This document shows positions 48,415 to 58,057 of a stretch of DNA of 64,000 nt, in pieces. The notes beneath the pieces were generated by a model, which worked only from the letters and a program-made list of their open reading frames with translations, did no database searches and was not told the DNA's origin. Both the position numbers and the translations under genes were made by a program. Position 1 is the first letter of the stretch; every line of letters begins with the position of its first letter. The DNA comes from Paenibacillus mangrovi (lineage in GTDB: Bacteria; Bacillota; Bacilli; Paenibacillales; Paenibacillaceae). The stretch lies in the NCBI RefSeq assembly GCF_022898935.1, contig NZ_JALIRP010000001.1, forward strand, positions 1 through 64,000, in the 5' to 3' direction.

Positions 48415-49749
48415 GTGGAAGGCCGCGATGATGCAATTACAAAGCATGAACAGCTTTTGCTGCATATTGAAGCACTGAAGGTGGGGACGAAAATATCGGT
48501 CCGCAAGCTGGCACGTGAAATGTCCGTCAGTGAAGGTACGGCCTACCGAGCACTCAAGGATGCGGAAAACCTGGGCATTGTGATTACGAAGGAAAGGATT
48601 GGAACTGTCAGGGTCGAAAAGAAACCGCGCAACATATCCGAGCAGCTTACCTTTGCAGATGTGGTGGACATCGTGGAGGGCCATGTGTTGGGGGGAGCGG
48701 ACGGGCTTCATAAAAATTTGCATAAATATGTGATCGGAGCCATGAAAGTGGATGCCATGGTCCGGTATATTGATGCTGGCAGCCTGCTGATTGTCGGCAA
48801 CCGTGACAATGCGCATAAGCTGGCTCTGGAGCAGGGCGCAGGTGTGCTGATCACCGGTGGCTTCGGAACCAGCAAAGAAGTCAAGGCGCTGGCGGATCAG
48901 CTGAACCTGCCGATTTTTTCTTCGCGACATGATACCTTTACCGTAGCGTCGCTGATTAACCGGGCGATCTTTGACCGGCTGATCAAGAAGAAAATTATGA
49001 TCGTGGAAGATATCGTCGGTAGCAAGCCGAAGATTCATGCGCTTAAGATGTCAAGTACCGTGGGGGAAAGTTTGGCGTTGTCCGAGCAAAAAGGTGATCC
49101 TCGGCTTCCAGTCGTGGATGAGTGGAACCGGGTACTCGGGATCGTAAACCGCAGCGATTTGAGAAATTTGCCGGAAGAGCAGAGTATTGAGAAGGTGCTG
49201 ATACGTAACCCGGTAACGGCCACGCTTCAGACCACTCTGGCTTCTGCCGCGCAGCTGATGATGTGGGAAGGCATCGACTTTTTGCCGATCGTAGACCGCA
49301 ACCGTAAGCTGGTGGCGACCGTTTCCCGCAAGGAAGTGCTGCAGGCGATGCGCGATGCGCGCAAACAGCCTCAGCTTGGCGAAACGTTCGATCATCTGAT
49401 CTGGAACGGCTTTGCGGATGAGCGGGATGAGGAGGGGCGCCTTTTCTTCCACGGATTCATCACGCCGCAGATGGCAACAGATCTTGGAACGATATCTGAG
49501 GGGATTCTGACGACGGTCATGACACAGGCCGCGCTACGCGCCGCTAAAGATATGACAGGCAACGATTTTGTACTGGACAATATGACGACCTATTTTGTAC
49601 GTCCGGTCCAGATCGAGGATCCTGTTGCTGTTATACCACGCCTACTGGAAGCAAGCCGGCGTACATGCAAACTGGAAATTGAGATCACGCATATGGACAG
49701 CTTGGTCGCGAAAGCCGTGCTCACGCTGCAATCGATTGAACACGGATAA
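48415..49749 (+). CDS. ytoI: YtoI: DRTGG-CBS-hotdog regulatory protein
   Basis: The product is 444 residues. An N-terminal winged-helix segment (VRKLAREMSVSEGTAYRALK, about 25-45), DRTGG domain (about 70-180, LLIVGNRDNAHKLALEQGAG), two CBS domains (about 190-305) and a C-terminal hotdog thioesterase-like domain (FDHLIWNGF... MTTYFVRPVQIEDPV, about 325-440). It matches YtoI of Bacillus. The CBS pair probably senses a nucleotide. GTG 48415 has GGGGGTGT upstream. Near ytpI and ytrHI, as in B. subtilis. Confidence 0.88.
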   Translation: MEGRDDAITKHEQLLLHIEALKVGTKISVRKLAREMSVSEGTAYRALKDAENLGIVITKERIGTVRVEKKPRNISEQLTFADVVDIVEGHVLGGADGLHKNLHKYVIGAMKVDAMVRYIDAGSLLIVGNRDNAHKLALEQGAGVLITGGFGTSKEVKALADQLNLPIFSSRHDTFTVASLINRAIFDRLIKKKIMIVEDIVGSKPKIHALKMSSTVGESLALSEQKGDPRLPVVDEWNRVLGIVNRSDLRNLPEEQSIEKVLIRNPVTATLQTTLASAAQLMMWEGIDFLPIVDRNRKLVATVSRKEVLQAMRDARKQPQLGETFDHLIWNGFADERDEEGRLFFHGFITPQMATDLGTISEGILTTVMTQAALRAAKDMTGNDFVLDNMTTYFVRPVQIEDPVAVIPRLLEASRRTCKLEIEITHMDSLVAKAVLTLQSIEHG

Positions 49750-49815
49750 GAAAAACGTCTATCGACGTACTCTCACAGAAGTTAGGGCCGCATTTAGAGG
49801 TAGTTTTTCTTACGA

Positions 49816-49898
49816 TTATAGAATGGTTCAGCTTCGCTGAACCATTCTATAATCTAAAAAAAGCCGGACACTCCGCAATTGGAGCGTCCGGCTTTTGT
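49816..49898. terminator. Two stacked terminator hairpins
   Basis: GATTATAGAATGGTTCAGC pairs exactly with its mirror (49816-49857), and AAAAAAAGCCGGACACTCC pairs with GGAGCGTCCGGCTTTT (49858-49898). They lie between the convergent ytoI and ytpI genes and serve both. Confidence 0.85.
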
Positions 49899-49914
49899 GC
49901 TTAGGCCATTCGAG

Positions 49915-50220
49915 TTACATATTGCTCGATTTCATACGGCTGTAGTAGCCGCGATTGCGGATGCCGGCAAAAATATTGAAGGCGCCGATGACGAGGAATA
50001 CCCCTTCAACAATGACGGCAACCGTCGAACCTCTAAAGATAAACATGAAAATCAGTGCAAGCGCAACAAGCATGATTCCCATAAAAATATTCGTAACAGC
50101 CCCGTACAAGCCTCTTTCGCGGGCATCCCTCGATCTCCGGGAACGGCTGCTGTATAGAGCGGCGCAGATGCAGGCAATGACCAGCAGCGCAAAAAGTATA
50201 TAGCGGATGACAGAAACCAT
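49915..50220 (-). CDS. ytpI: YtpI-family membrane protein
   Basis: The product is 101 residues with three membrane helices (YILFALLVIACICAALYSS, VTNIFMGIMLVALALIFMFI, AVIVEGVFLVIGAFNIFAGI). The order near ytoI, ytrI, ytrH and dnaE is that of the ytpI region of Bacillus. The start at MVSVIRY (50220) has AAGGAG upstream. Function unknown. Confidence 0.75.
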   Translation of the reverse strand: MVSVIRYILFALLVIACICAALYSSRSRRSRDARERGLYGAVTNIFMGIMLVALALIFMFIFRGSTVAVIVEGVFLVIGAFNIFAGIRNRGYYSRMKSSNM

Positions 50221-50300
50221 GAGATGCTGCAGCTCCTTTTTCGAATTCCATATTAACAGTTGTTTGAACATACACTTATTGGCAACATTGTAACATGAAA

Positions 50301-50795
50301 TTATGGATTCCGCACTTGAACGGTATGGATATCCACCCAGATCTGGAGCATGCCCTCCATCAGCAGCATCGTCTTGATTTCAACTGTATATTCCTTGTCG
50401 CGCACCTTATAGATTTTCTGATCCAGCAGCTTTCGCACGAATTTGCTGTCGGTATCGATTTCAAATACGCTCCTTCCGCGCAGCCCGCTTAAATCCTCTC
50501 CCAGCTGGACAATGATGGCTTTAACGACAACCGGATCGAGCGGAGGGTCCTGCTGCTCATTGCGGATTTTTATTTCCCGGATGACGGTTTGCTGATTCTT
50601 GTATTTCTTTAATGTCTTGATATCTTCCTCATATTGCTTGATCTGCCCCTCCAAGTCATAATTGGACAGCCATAATAGATTGTAGCTTGAGTGGAAGATA
50701 ACATTGTAGACAACGCTACCCACGATGACACCCAGTATGAATACAGCGACGATTTGTGATAAATGGCGATAGCGTGTGAACGGAGGTATTCTCAT
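50301..50795 (-). CDS. ytrI: Sporulation membrane protein YtrI
   Basis: The product is 164 residues: one N-terminal membrane helix (IVAVFILGVIVGSVVYNVIF), then a coiled coil (YDLEGQIKQYEEDIKTLKKY) and a small C-terminal domain. It is translated from the same transcript as ytrH (3-base gap). In B. subtilis the ytrHI pair is made in the mother cell under SigE and is needed for proper engulfment/coat assembly. Confidence 0.8.
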   Translation of the reverse strand: MRIPPFTRYRHLSQIVAVFILGVIVGSVVYNVIFHSSYNLLWLSNYDLEGQIKQYEEDIKTLKKYKNQQTVIREIKIRNEQQDPPLDPVVVKAIIVQLGEDLSGLRGRSVFEIDTDSKFVRKLLDQKIYKVRDKEYTVEIKTMLLMEGMLQIWVDIHTVQVRNP

Positions 50796-50797
50796 GG

Positions 50798-51124
50798 CTA
50801 CTCCTTACCGCCACAGACCCACTTCACCAGCTCACTGCCCATATGCGCTCCGAGAAAAGCCGAAACCAGGAATAAAATCTGCTTGATCGCCGGAGACATA
50901 TTTCCTCCCAAAAAATTGCTTTCGATTACCCGCATCGGATCGATCGTACCGCCAACTGCGGCAGCCAGAGCCCAAATCTTGATCCGGTCCGCAACGTCAA
51001 GCATGGTCTGGGTCGGTGGCTGCAGGGAAACGACGGCACCAATGCCACCAACCATAGCACCTCCGATTACGATACCGAAGGCAATGAAGAAATCCAGAAT
51101 TGCTTTGGATAAAAAAGTGCTCAT
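50798..51124 (-). CDS. ytrH: Sporulation membrane protein YtrH
   Basis: The product is 108 residues with helices FFIAFGIVIGGAMVGGIGAV and QILFLVSAFLGAHMGSELVK and a short middle region (PPTQTMLDVADRIKIWALAA). ATG 51124 has AAAGGACT upstream; reading further to 51157 would include it. Placed divergently to dnaE, the conserved layout in Bacilli. Confidence 0.85.
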   Translation of the reverse strand: MSTFLSKAILDFFIAFGIVIGGAMVGGIGAVVSLQPPTQTMLDVADRIKIWALAAAVGGTIDPMRVIESNFLGGNMSPAIKQILFLVSAFLGAHMGSELVKWVCGGKE

Positions 51125-51278
51125 GAAATCCAGTCCTTTCGCAAGGGGTAGTGACATACCGCCTGTCCGGTGATCTCCTACTTCATTCTATGGGCGGTGC
51201 CTTGCGCAATATGATAAAATAATATAAAGAGATGAAGACTGCTCTACGACATGAAAGCGGACAAAAAGGAGAAGAGAT

Positions 51279-54200
51279 ATGAGTTCATTTGTGCATCTTC
51301 ATGTGCATAGCGAATACAGCCTCCTGGATGGAGCGGCACGGATCTCGGACCTTGTCCGCCAAGCCGCTGAAAACGGGATGAAGGCGCTGGCACTGACGGA
51401 CCATGGGGTCATGTACGGTGCTGTGCCTTTTTATAAAGCGTGCAAATCTGCTGGTATCAAGCCGATTATCGGCTGTGAGGCTTATCTGACGGCCGGTTCG
51501 CGCAAGGAACGGGGAAGCCGCAAGGATCAGCCGATCTACCATTTAATCCTTCTGGCCAAAAATGAGACCGGATACCGGAATTTGATGAAGCTGTGCTCCA
51601 TCGGCCATTTGGAAGGTTATCATTATAAACCCCGAATCGACATGGAAGCTTTGAAAGCCTACCATGAGGGGATTATCTGCCTTAGCGCCTGCCTGGGCGG
51701 CGAAGTGCCTCAGCATCTCCTGCATGGCAGAATGGAGGAAGCCCGCATGGCGGCGATCCGGTACCGTGATATTTTTGGGGAAGATTTTTACCTTGAGCTG
51801 CAGGACCACGGACTGCCTGAGCAAAAACGCGTGAATCCGCAGCTGATTCAGCTGGCGGAGGAGCTGGGCGTTCAGCTGACGGTTACGAACGATGTGCATT
51901 ATTTGAAACGCGAGGATGCCGCCATGCAGGATGTCCTGATCTGCATCGGCACGGGCAAGACCATCGAGGACGAAAGCAGGCTGCAAATCCCTACGGATCA
52001 GCTGTATTTCAAGAGCGGGGAAGAGATGGAACGCTTGTTTCCGCATGTGAAGCAGGCGCTTGAGAACACGGCCGCGATTGCGGACAAATGTAATCTGGAG
52101 CTGGAATTTGGCAGATCCATTCTTCCGGAATTCCGTCCGCTGCCCGAAGGCATGGATTCGGTGCAATATTTGCGTTCCCTCTGCGAGAAGGGCCTTGCCA
52201 AGCGCTATGAGAACACAGAACTGTGGTCTTCGCCGGAAGGCCGGGAAGAGCTGAACAAACGCCTGGATTATGAGCTTGGTGTCATTGGCAGCATGGGCTT
52301 CAGCGATTATTTTCTGATCGTGTGGGATTTCATCGCCCATGCCCACAGCCAAGGAATCGCCACAGGTCCCGGAAGGGGGTCGTCGGCGGGCAGCTTGGTG
52401 GCTTATGTGCTTGCGATTACCAATGTCGATCCGATCAAATATCATCTTTTGTTTGAACGGTTTCTTAACCCGGAACGGGTAACCATGCCGGATATCGATA
52501 TCGATTTCAGCGATGAACGACGGGATGAGGTCATTCGTTATGTCGTTGAGAAGTACGGTAATGAGCATGTGGCCCAAATCATCACTTTTGGTACGATGGC
52601 GGCGAGGGCCGCGGTCCGTGATGTGGGACGGGCTCTGAACGTGCCTTACGGGGACGTGGACAAAGCGGCCAAGCTGATCCCTAGCGCGCATGGCATCAGC
52701 ATTCAGCGGGCGCTCGAGCTTAGCGAGGAGCTGCAAAAATATTATCAGCAAAACGCGAAAATCCGCGAATTACTCGACATGGCCATGAAGGTGGAGGGCA
52801 TGCCGCGCCATGCTTCGACACATGCCGCAGGCGTCGTCATTTCGCGCGACCCTCTTACCGATGCCGTGCCGCTCCAAGAGGGCAGCGAGCAGACCGCATT
52901 AACCCAGTATTCGATGGAAAATGTGGAAAGCATCGGCCTTTTGAAGATGGATTTTCTGGGTCTGCGGACGTTGTCTATCATCGAGCGCTGCATGAACTGG
53001 ATTGAGGAAGCAACCGGGAACCCGCCGGATTTCAATCGTGTTGCCGATAACGATAAGAAGACTTACAACATGCTGGGAAACGGGGATACCACCGGCGTTT
53101 TCCAGCTGGAGTCCGCGGGCATGCGGAGAGTGCTCAAGGATCTGAAACCTTCCGTATTCGAGGATATTATTTCGGTCCTAGCTTTGTACCGCCCGGGTCC
53201 AATGGAGTTCATACCGAAGTTTATTCAGGCCAAGCACGGTCTGATTGAGATTGATTATCCGCAGGAAGACCTGAAGCCGATTCTGGGCGATACTTACGGA
53301 ATTATCGTATATCAGGAACAAATTATGAAAATCGCTTCGCTGATGGCCGGTTTCTCGCTTGGGGAAGCGGATTTGCTCCGCCGCGCCGTGTCGAAGAAAA
53401 AACGCGAGGTGCTGGATCAGGAGCGCAGCCATTTCGTCGCAGGAAGCTTGAAGCAAGGATACACCGAGGACGATGCCAACCGGGTCTATGATATGATCGT
53501 CCGGTTTGCCGATTACGGCTTTCCGCGGGCGCATGCTGCGGCTTACGGGGTTCTTGCGTTCCAGACGGCCTATCTGAAGGCGCATTATCCAGTGCAGTTC
53601 ATGGCTTCCATGTTGACCGCGGTCATGGGCAGCCATCGCAAGGTTGCGGAGTATGTGGTGGAATGCCGGCGGATGAACATCCACGTCCTGCCACCGGATA
53701 TCAACGAGAGCGGTGTGCTTTTTACTCCGGTCGCCGCAGATAGAACGGAAACGAGCGGGGAGGAAGCAGCCCCCGGACATATTAGGTTTGGGCTTGGAGC
53801 CATCAAAAACGTAGGCACGCAGGCTGTGGAGAATATCATGCTGGTCAGAGAGGAGAAGCCCTTCGAGAGCCTGCTTGATTTCTGTCGCCGGATCGATTTA
53901 AGAGTCGTCAACAAGCGGGTGATTGAGTCGCTGATTCAGGCAGGAGCATTTGACTCACTCCCGGGTCACCGGGCGCAGCTGCTGGCCATGCTCGACGAAA
54001 CCGTGGAAGCAGCCGTGAAATGGCGCAAGGAACGCGAAGATTTGCAGATTCAGCTGTTTGATTTTGTCGAGACGCCGAACTGGGATATCGAGTATCCCGA
54101 AATTCCGGCTTTCTCTGCCGGGCAGCAGCTGGAGCTTGAACGCGAACTGCTGGGGCTGTACCTGTCCGGACATCCACTTGACGATTTCGATGAAGCGCTG

Positions 54201-54935
54201 GACGGACCCGGTATGGACCGGCTGATGAATCTTACAGAGGCAGCTGACGAGTCATATACCGTTGTAGCTGCCATGGTCATCTCCGTCAAGACGATTACGA
54301 CCAAACAGGGTAAAGCTATGGCATTCATGGAAGTGGAAGACCAGATCGAACGGTGTGAAGTAGTACTCTTCCCTGAAGTGTGGAAGCGAAGCTCTCCGTA
54401 TATTGAAAAAGGCGTGCTGCTCGCACTCCGTGCCAAGGTCCAGCAGCAGGATGAGGGATTCAAGCTGCTGGCGGAAGACGTGCTGCGGCTGGATGAAGCG
54501 TCGCTTGAGCAGCTTGTGAAGCGTTCAAGGGCCAGATCTGTCTCGGGGAGCAAAAGCTTTGCCAAGCAGCCAGCTCAGAAGCCGGTGCAAAAGCCGTCTC
54601 CGGTAACGACGGGCACAGAGGCGCAGCTATCCGGCACGGCAGCTGCATCAGCAGAGGCCGACTCTTCAAGTGCCCTACCTGCTCCGAAGCGGAATAAGGC
54701 CGCAGAGCAGCGCGTGTTTGTCAAGATTACGCCGCAGTCAGAGCGCAATCCGGATCTGTTGACCCGCTTGAAAGTGCTGCTGCAGGAGCATCCGGGGCCG
54801 GTACAGACGGTGTTGTTCTACGAAGAAGGCCAGAAGCTGCTTGCACTTAGTGACAGCTACCGCATCAAGCCTTCCCCGCAGCTGTTCAATCAGATGGAAG
54901 GGATTCTTGGAAAAGAGACTGTGCGAATCAAATAA
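51279..54935 (+). CDS. dnaE: DNA polymerase III alpha subunit DnaE
   Basis: The product is 1218 residues. The PHP domain opens VHLHVHSEYSLLDGAARISD (residues 4-23); the polymerase core includes GPGRGSSAGSLVAYVL and MPDIDIDFSDERRDEVI (catalytic acidic residues, about 404-420), KMDFLGLRTLSIIER and YRPGPMEFIPKF. A tudor/OB region (VEDQIERCEVVLFPEVW, about 1030) follows, and a variable alanine/proline-rich linker (about 1100-1145) precedes the C-terminal domain. It is the error-prone/lagging-strand DnaE of Gram-positives. ATG 51279 has AAGGAGAAGAG upstream. Confidence 0.95.
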   Translation: MSSFVHLHVHSEYSLLDGAARISDLVRQAAENGMKALALTDHGVMYGAVPFYKACKSAGIKPIIGCEAYLTAGSRKERGSRKDQPIYHLILLAKNETGYRNLMKLCSIGHLEGYHYKPRIDMEALKAYHEGIICLSACLGGEVPQHLLHGRMEEARMAAIRYRDIFGEDFYLELQDHGLPEQKRVNPQLIQLAEELGVQLTVTNDVHYLKREDAAMQDVLICIGTGKTIEDESRLQIPTDQLYFKSGEEMERLFPHVKQALENTAAIADKCNLELEFGRSILPEFRPLPEGMDSVQYLRSLCEKGLAKRYENTELWSSPEGREELNKRLDYELGVIGSMGFSDYFLIVWDFIAHAHSQGIATGPGRGSSAGSLVAYVLAITNVDPIKYHLLFERFLNPERVTMPDIDIDFSDERRDEVIRYVVEKYGNEHVAQIITFGTMAARAAVRDVGRALNVPYGDVDKAAKLIPSAHGISIQRALELSEELQKYYQQNAKIRELLDMAMKVEGMPRHASTHAAGVVISRDPLTDAVPLQEGSEQTALTQYSMENVESIGLLKMDFLGLRTLSIIERCMNWIEEATGNPPDFNRVADNDKKTYNMLGNGDTTGVFQLESAGMRRVLKDLKPSVFEDIISVLALYRPGPMEFIPKFIQAKHGLIEIDYPQEDLKPILGDTYGIIVYQEQIMKIASLMAGFSLGEADLLRRAVSKKKREVLDQERSHFVAGSLKQGYTEDDANRVYDMIVRFADYGFPRAHAAAYGVLAFQTAYLKAHYPVQFMASMLTAVMGSHRKVAEYVVECRRMNIHVLPPDINESGVLFTPVAADRTETSGEEAAPGHIRFGLGAIKNVGTQAVENIMLVREEKPFESLLDFCRRIDLRVVNKRVIESLIQAGAFDSLPGHRAQLLAMLDETVEAAVKWRKEREDLQIQLFDFVETPNWDIEYPEIPAFSAGQQLELERELLGLYLSGHPLDDFDEALDGPGMDRLMNLTEAADESYTVVAAMVISVKTITTKQGKAMAFMEVEDQIERCEVVLFPEVWKRSSPYIEKGVLLALRAKVQQQDEGFKLLAEDVLRLDEASLEQLVKRSRARSVSGSKSFAKQPAQKPVQKPSPVTTGTEAQLSGTAAASAEADSSSALPAPKRNKAAEQRVFVKITPQSERNPDLLTRLKVLLQEHPGPVQTVLFYEEGQKLLALSDSYRIKPSPQLFNQMEGILGKETVRIK

Positions 54936-55136
54936 ATGGATTCACTGCCCGGCGGTCTTCAATGCTGCCGGGTACCCGTCTATTCGGCTGATCTGGCAAG
55001 TTTAACCGAGAATTTACGAACGTTTCAGCTTGCACCCGCATACACTTAGGAACACCTATTCAAGGGACAACATTTTAGGCGTCTGCCAGATTTGGAGCAA
55101 CAAACTTTTCTGGCGCGTATGCAGGGGGAATTTCGG

Positions 55137-55628
55137 ATGTCGTATGAAGCAGCGGTGGCCATGTTAAACCGCCGGGGAGTCAAGGTTGAGGATATTGCCG
55201 ATATCGTACACCAGCTGCAGCTGGTGTATCACCCTCTTTTGACAAGGCAAGACTGTATCGATAGCGTTAACGCGGTACTTGGCAAGCGTGAGGTGCAGTA
55301 TACCCTTTTTACGGGAATTGCTCTCGATGAGCTTGCAGAGCGTAAGCTGCTGCCTCAGCCACTTCAGGCGATTATGGAGGCGGATGAGCCTTTGTATGGC
55401 GTGGACGAGACATTGGCACTTGGTATCACCAACGTATATGGTATGATCGGATTGACCAGCTTTGGTTATCTCGATAAGGAAAAAACCGGTATTATCGCGG
55501 AGCTTAACGATAAAGAAAATGAAATTCATGTTTTTTTAGATGATCTTGTGGCAGGGCTTGCCGCAGCCGCTTCAGCCCGCATAGCGCACAGGCATAAAGG
55601 GGCCAAGATGTATCCGGACGTTCTGTGA
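55137..55628 (+). CDS. Phosphatidylglycerophosphatase A-like protein
   Basis: The product is 163 residues. KVEDIADIVHQLQLVY, YGVDETLALGITNVYGMIGL TSFGYLDKEKTGI (split) and IHVFLDDLVAGLAAAASARI match the PgpA-like family common in Bacilli (YutG type). It may dephosphorylate phosphatidylglycerophosphate, though the membrane helices are weak. ATG 55137 has AGGGGGAA 7 bases upstream; the frame is open from 55092. Confidence 0.75.
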   Translation: MSYEAAVAMLNRRGVKVEDIADIVHQLQLVYHPLLTRQDCIDSVNAVLGKREVQYTLFTGIALDELAERKLLPQPLQAIMEADEPLYGVDETLALGITNVYGMIGLTSFGYLDKEKTGIIAELNDKENEIHVFLDDLVAGLAAAASARIAHRHKGAKMYPDVL

Positions 55629-55773
55629 GTGTTCCGAGTCATAAACCTTCTTCCAACCCTTTTGAAGCCCCTGATCTCACGAATGGTTTCCAAGCCCTTT
55701 GTTGCGGGAAAAAACAGAGTTATGTTATCATTGTTTCATTATACGGGCTCAAGAACATGAGATTAGGGGGCTT

Positions 55774-55971
55774 ATGAAAGGCATGTGGACGGTCATCTAT
55801 ATCGCACCTACCGCTAAGGTAGCGGAAATGATCCAGGCCAAATTAACGGAAGAAGGGTTTATGGTGAAAAGCCGTCCGATCAACTTATCCAAACAGCAAT
55901 TCGAAATTCTGGTGCCCTCTGGAGAGCTGGAGGAAGTCCAAGAAGTGCTGAATTCCATCTTGCATCCTTAA
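55774..55971 (+). CDS. Small DUF2007-like protein
   Basis: The product is 65 residues with an alpha/beta ferredoxin-like pattern: WTVIYIAPTAKVAEMIQAKL then GFMVKSRPINLSKQQFEILV and a final helix. It resembles signal-transducing PII-type small domains and is conserved upstream of accDA in Paenibacillaceae. AGGGGG lies just upstream. Function unknown. Confidence 0.7.
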   Translation: MKGMWTVIYIAPTAKVAEMIQAKLTEEGFMVKSRPINLSKQQFEILVPSGELEEVQEVLNSILHP

Positions 55972-56056
55972 TCGTTCGAGAAACGAGGGCCATGGCGTTT
56001 ATATGGACCTGAGCGAAGATGCGGCTGAGTAAATTAACGGCTGGAGAGGTGTAGTT

Positions 56057-56950
56057 GTGTTTAAAGACTTATTTCAGAAAAAAAGAAAGTACGCGACCAT
56101 TCCTTCAGATCGAGTAGGAAGAGGCAGCGAGCCTGGCGAAACCGAGAGACCCAAGCGGGAAGTTCCTGAAGGGCTCATGAATAAATGCGCCAAATGCGGT
56201 GCTATTCAATACAGGAAAGAGCTAGAAAAGAATTTGAAGGTCTGCTCGAACTGTGGTTACCATATGCGTCTGAACGCCGTGGAACGGATTCAGATGCTGC
56301 TGGATGAAGAAGGGTTTGAGGAATTTGATAGCGGCATGGTTTCGGTCGATCCGTTGCAGTTCCCGGGATACGGAACCAAGCTGGAGCAGCAGAAGATGAA
56401 ATCCGGCCTGCGCGAGGCTGTTATTACCGGACAAGGCACAATCGATGGATTGTCGGTGGTCATCGCCGTCATGAGCTTCGATTTCTTCACAGGCAGCATG
56501 GGATCGGTTGTAGGTGAAAAGATTACGCGTGCGATTGAAGTGGCGACGGAAAAAGATCTGCCGCTTATCATTTTCTCCACCTCAGGCGGAGCTCGTATGC
56601 AGGAAAGCATTCTTAGCCTGATGCAAATGGCGAAGACAAGCGCTGCCCTGGCCCGCTTCAACGAAAAGGGCGGTTTATATATTTCCGTAATCACGGATCC
56701 TACGACTGGCGGTGTTTCTGCCAGTTTTGCCACGCTTGGTGATATTAATATTGCCGAGCCCGGAGCCGTATTTGGTTTTGCCGGCAGAATCGTCATCGAG
56801 CAGACCATCCGCCAGAAGCTGCCCGATGATTTCCAGACTGCGGAATTCAACCTGGCCCATGGCCAGCTGGACCTGGTGGTCCACCGCAAAGAGCTGCGTC
56901 CGATGCTGTACAAGCTCCTTGAGCTTCACAGTGTGAAAGGGGGATATTAA
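56057..56950 (+). CDS. accD: Acetyl-CoA carboxylase carboxyltransferase subunit beta
   Basis: The product is 297 residues. The zinc ribbon [23 protein letters not shown] (split, about 43-65) precedes the crotonase-type core: [57 protein letters not shown] and [15 protein letters not shown]. With AccA it transfers the carboxyl from biotin to acetyl-CoA for fatty-acid synthesis. GTG 56057 has GAGAGGTG upstream. Its stop is joined to accA start. Confidence 0.95.
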   Translation: MFKDLFQKKRKYATIPSDRVGRGSEPGETERPKREVPEGLMNKCAKCGAIQYRKELEKNLKVCSNCGYHMRLNAVERIQMLLDEEGFEEFDSGMVSVDPLQFPGYGTKLEQQKMKSGLREAVITGQGTIDGLSVVIAVMSFDFFTGSMGSVVGEKITRAIEVATEKDLPLIIFSTSGGARMQESILSLMQMAKTSAALARFNEKGGLYISVITDPTTGGVSASFATLGDINIAEPGAVFGFAGRIVIEQTIRQKLPDDFQTAEFNLAHGQLDLVVHRKELRPMLYKLLELHSVKGGY

Positions 56951-57934
56951 GTGGCGGGAGAATTGCCTTTTGAAAAACCCCTTGTTGAAATGCGGCAAAA
57001 AATCAACGAACTGAAACAATTCGGACAGGACAAGGGTATCGATTTTACCGACGAAATTTCCAGATTGGAAGAGCGGTATGCAGAGCTTGAAAACGAGATT
57101 TATTCAAACATCTCTCCTCACCAGAAGATGCACGTGGCCAGACACCAGCAGCGCCCGACTTCGCTTGATCTGATTCAGCTGATTTTCAGCGATTTCATCG
57201 AACTGCACGGCGACCGTTTATTTGGCGACGACCTTGCTGTGGTTGGTGGACTTGCCAAACTGGATGGACAAGCGGTGACGGTCATTGGCCAGCAGAGAGG
57301 TAAGGATACGAAGGACAATATCGCCCGTTTCTTCGGCAGCGCGCATCCGGAAGGCTTCCGTAAGGCGCTGCGCTTGATGCAGCAGGCGGATAAATTTAAA
57401 CGCCCGATTATTACTTTTGTCGATACAAAAGGTGCATATCCGGGTAATACAGCAGAAGAGAGGGGACAATCCGAAGCCATCGCCCGTAATTTGCGGGAAA
57501 TGTCGGCGCTCGGCGTTCCTGTTATTTGTGTAATCATCGGCGAAGGTGGAAGCGGCGGTGCTCTTGCGATGGCCGTAGGTAACCGTGTGCTAATGCTGGA
57601 GCATGCCATTTACTCGGCGATTTCGCCAAACGGGGCGGCATCGATTCTATGGAAGGATGCGTCCAAGGCCGATCAGGCTGCCGAGGCCATGAAAATTACA
57701 GCCAAGGATCTGCTTGGCTTTGAAGTCATCGAGGAAATCATTCCGGAACCGGTGGGCGGCGCCCACAGAGACTATGAATTGACGGCATCCGCGATAAAAG
57801 ACGCCCTCGTCAGTCACCTTAAGGAGCTCTCCGCCATGGATAGCGCGGCTTTAAAAGAAGACAGATATCAGAAATTCCGTAAAATCGGAAAGTTCGCGTA
57901 TGAGCAATCTTCGTCGCCTGGAGTCATAGAATAG
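56951..57934 (+). CDS. accA: Acetyl-CoA carboxylase carboxyltransferase subunit alpha
   Basis: The product is 327 residues, starting at the GTG directly after the accD stop (translation coupling). [43 protein letters not shown] (split), [39 protein letters not shown] and [17 protein letters not shown] are the AccA signatures. Pairs with AccD. Confidence 0.95.
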   Translation: MAGELPFEKPLVEMRQKINELKQFGQDKGIDFTDEISRLEERYAELENEIYSNISPHQKMHVARHQQRPTSLDLIQLIFSDFIELHGDRLFGDDLAVVGGLAKLDGQAVTVIGQQRGKDTKDNIARFFGSAHPEGFRKALRLMQQADKFKRPIITFVDTKGAYPGNTAEERGQSEAIARNLREMSALGVPVICVIIGEGGSGGALAMAVGNRVLMLEHAIYSAISPNGAASILWKDASKADQAAEAMKITAKDLLGFEVIEEIIPEPVGGAHRDYELTASAIKDALVSHLKELSAMDSAALKEDRYQKFRKIGKFAYEQSSSPGVIE

Positions 57935-58057
57935 TGTAATTTTGTCAATGCTAGATATGACAAAGTTCCTATACAAAATCTTAAATTTGTAGTAGATTAG
58001 ATCATTGGATAAACATGTAGGATAGAGAGATTTAAGAAAAACGGAGGAAACCCAAAA

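Noticed and set aside
51543..52751. Long minus-strand open frame inside dnaE
   Set aside because: It is a mirror of the dnaE codons (GC-rich, third-position effect); the plus-strand DnaE motifs are unambiguous.
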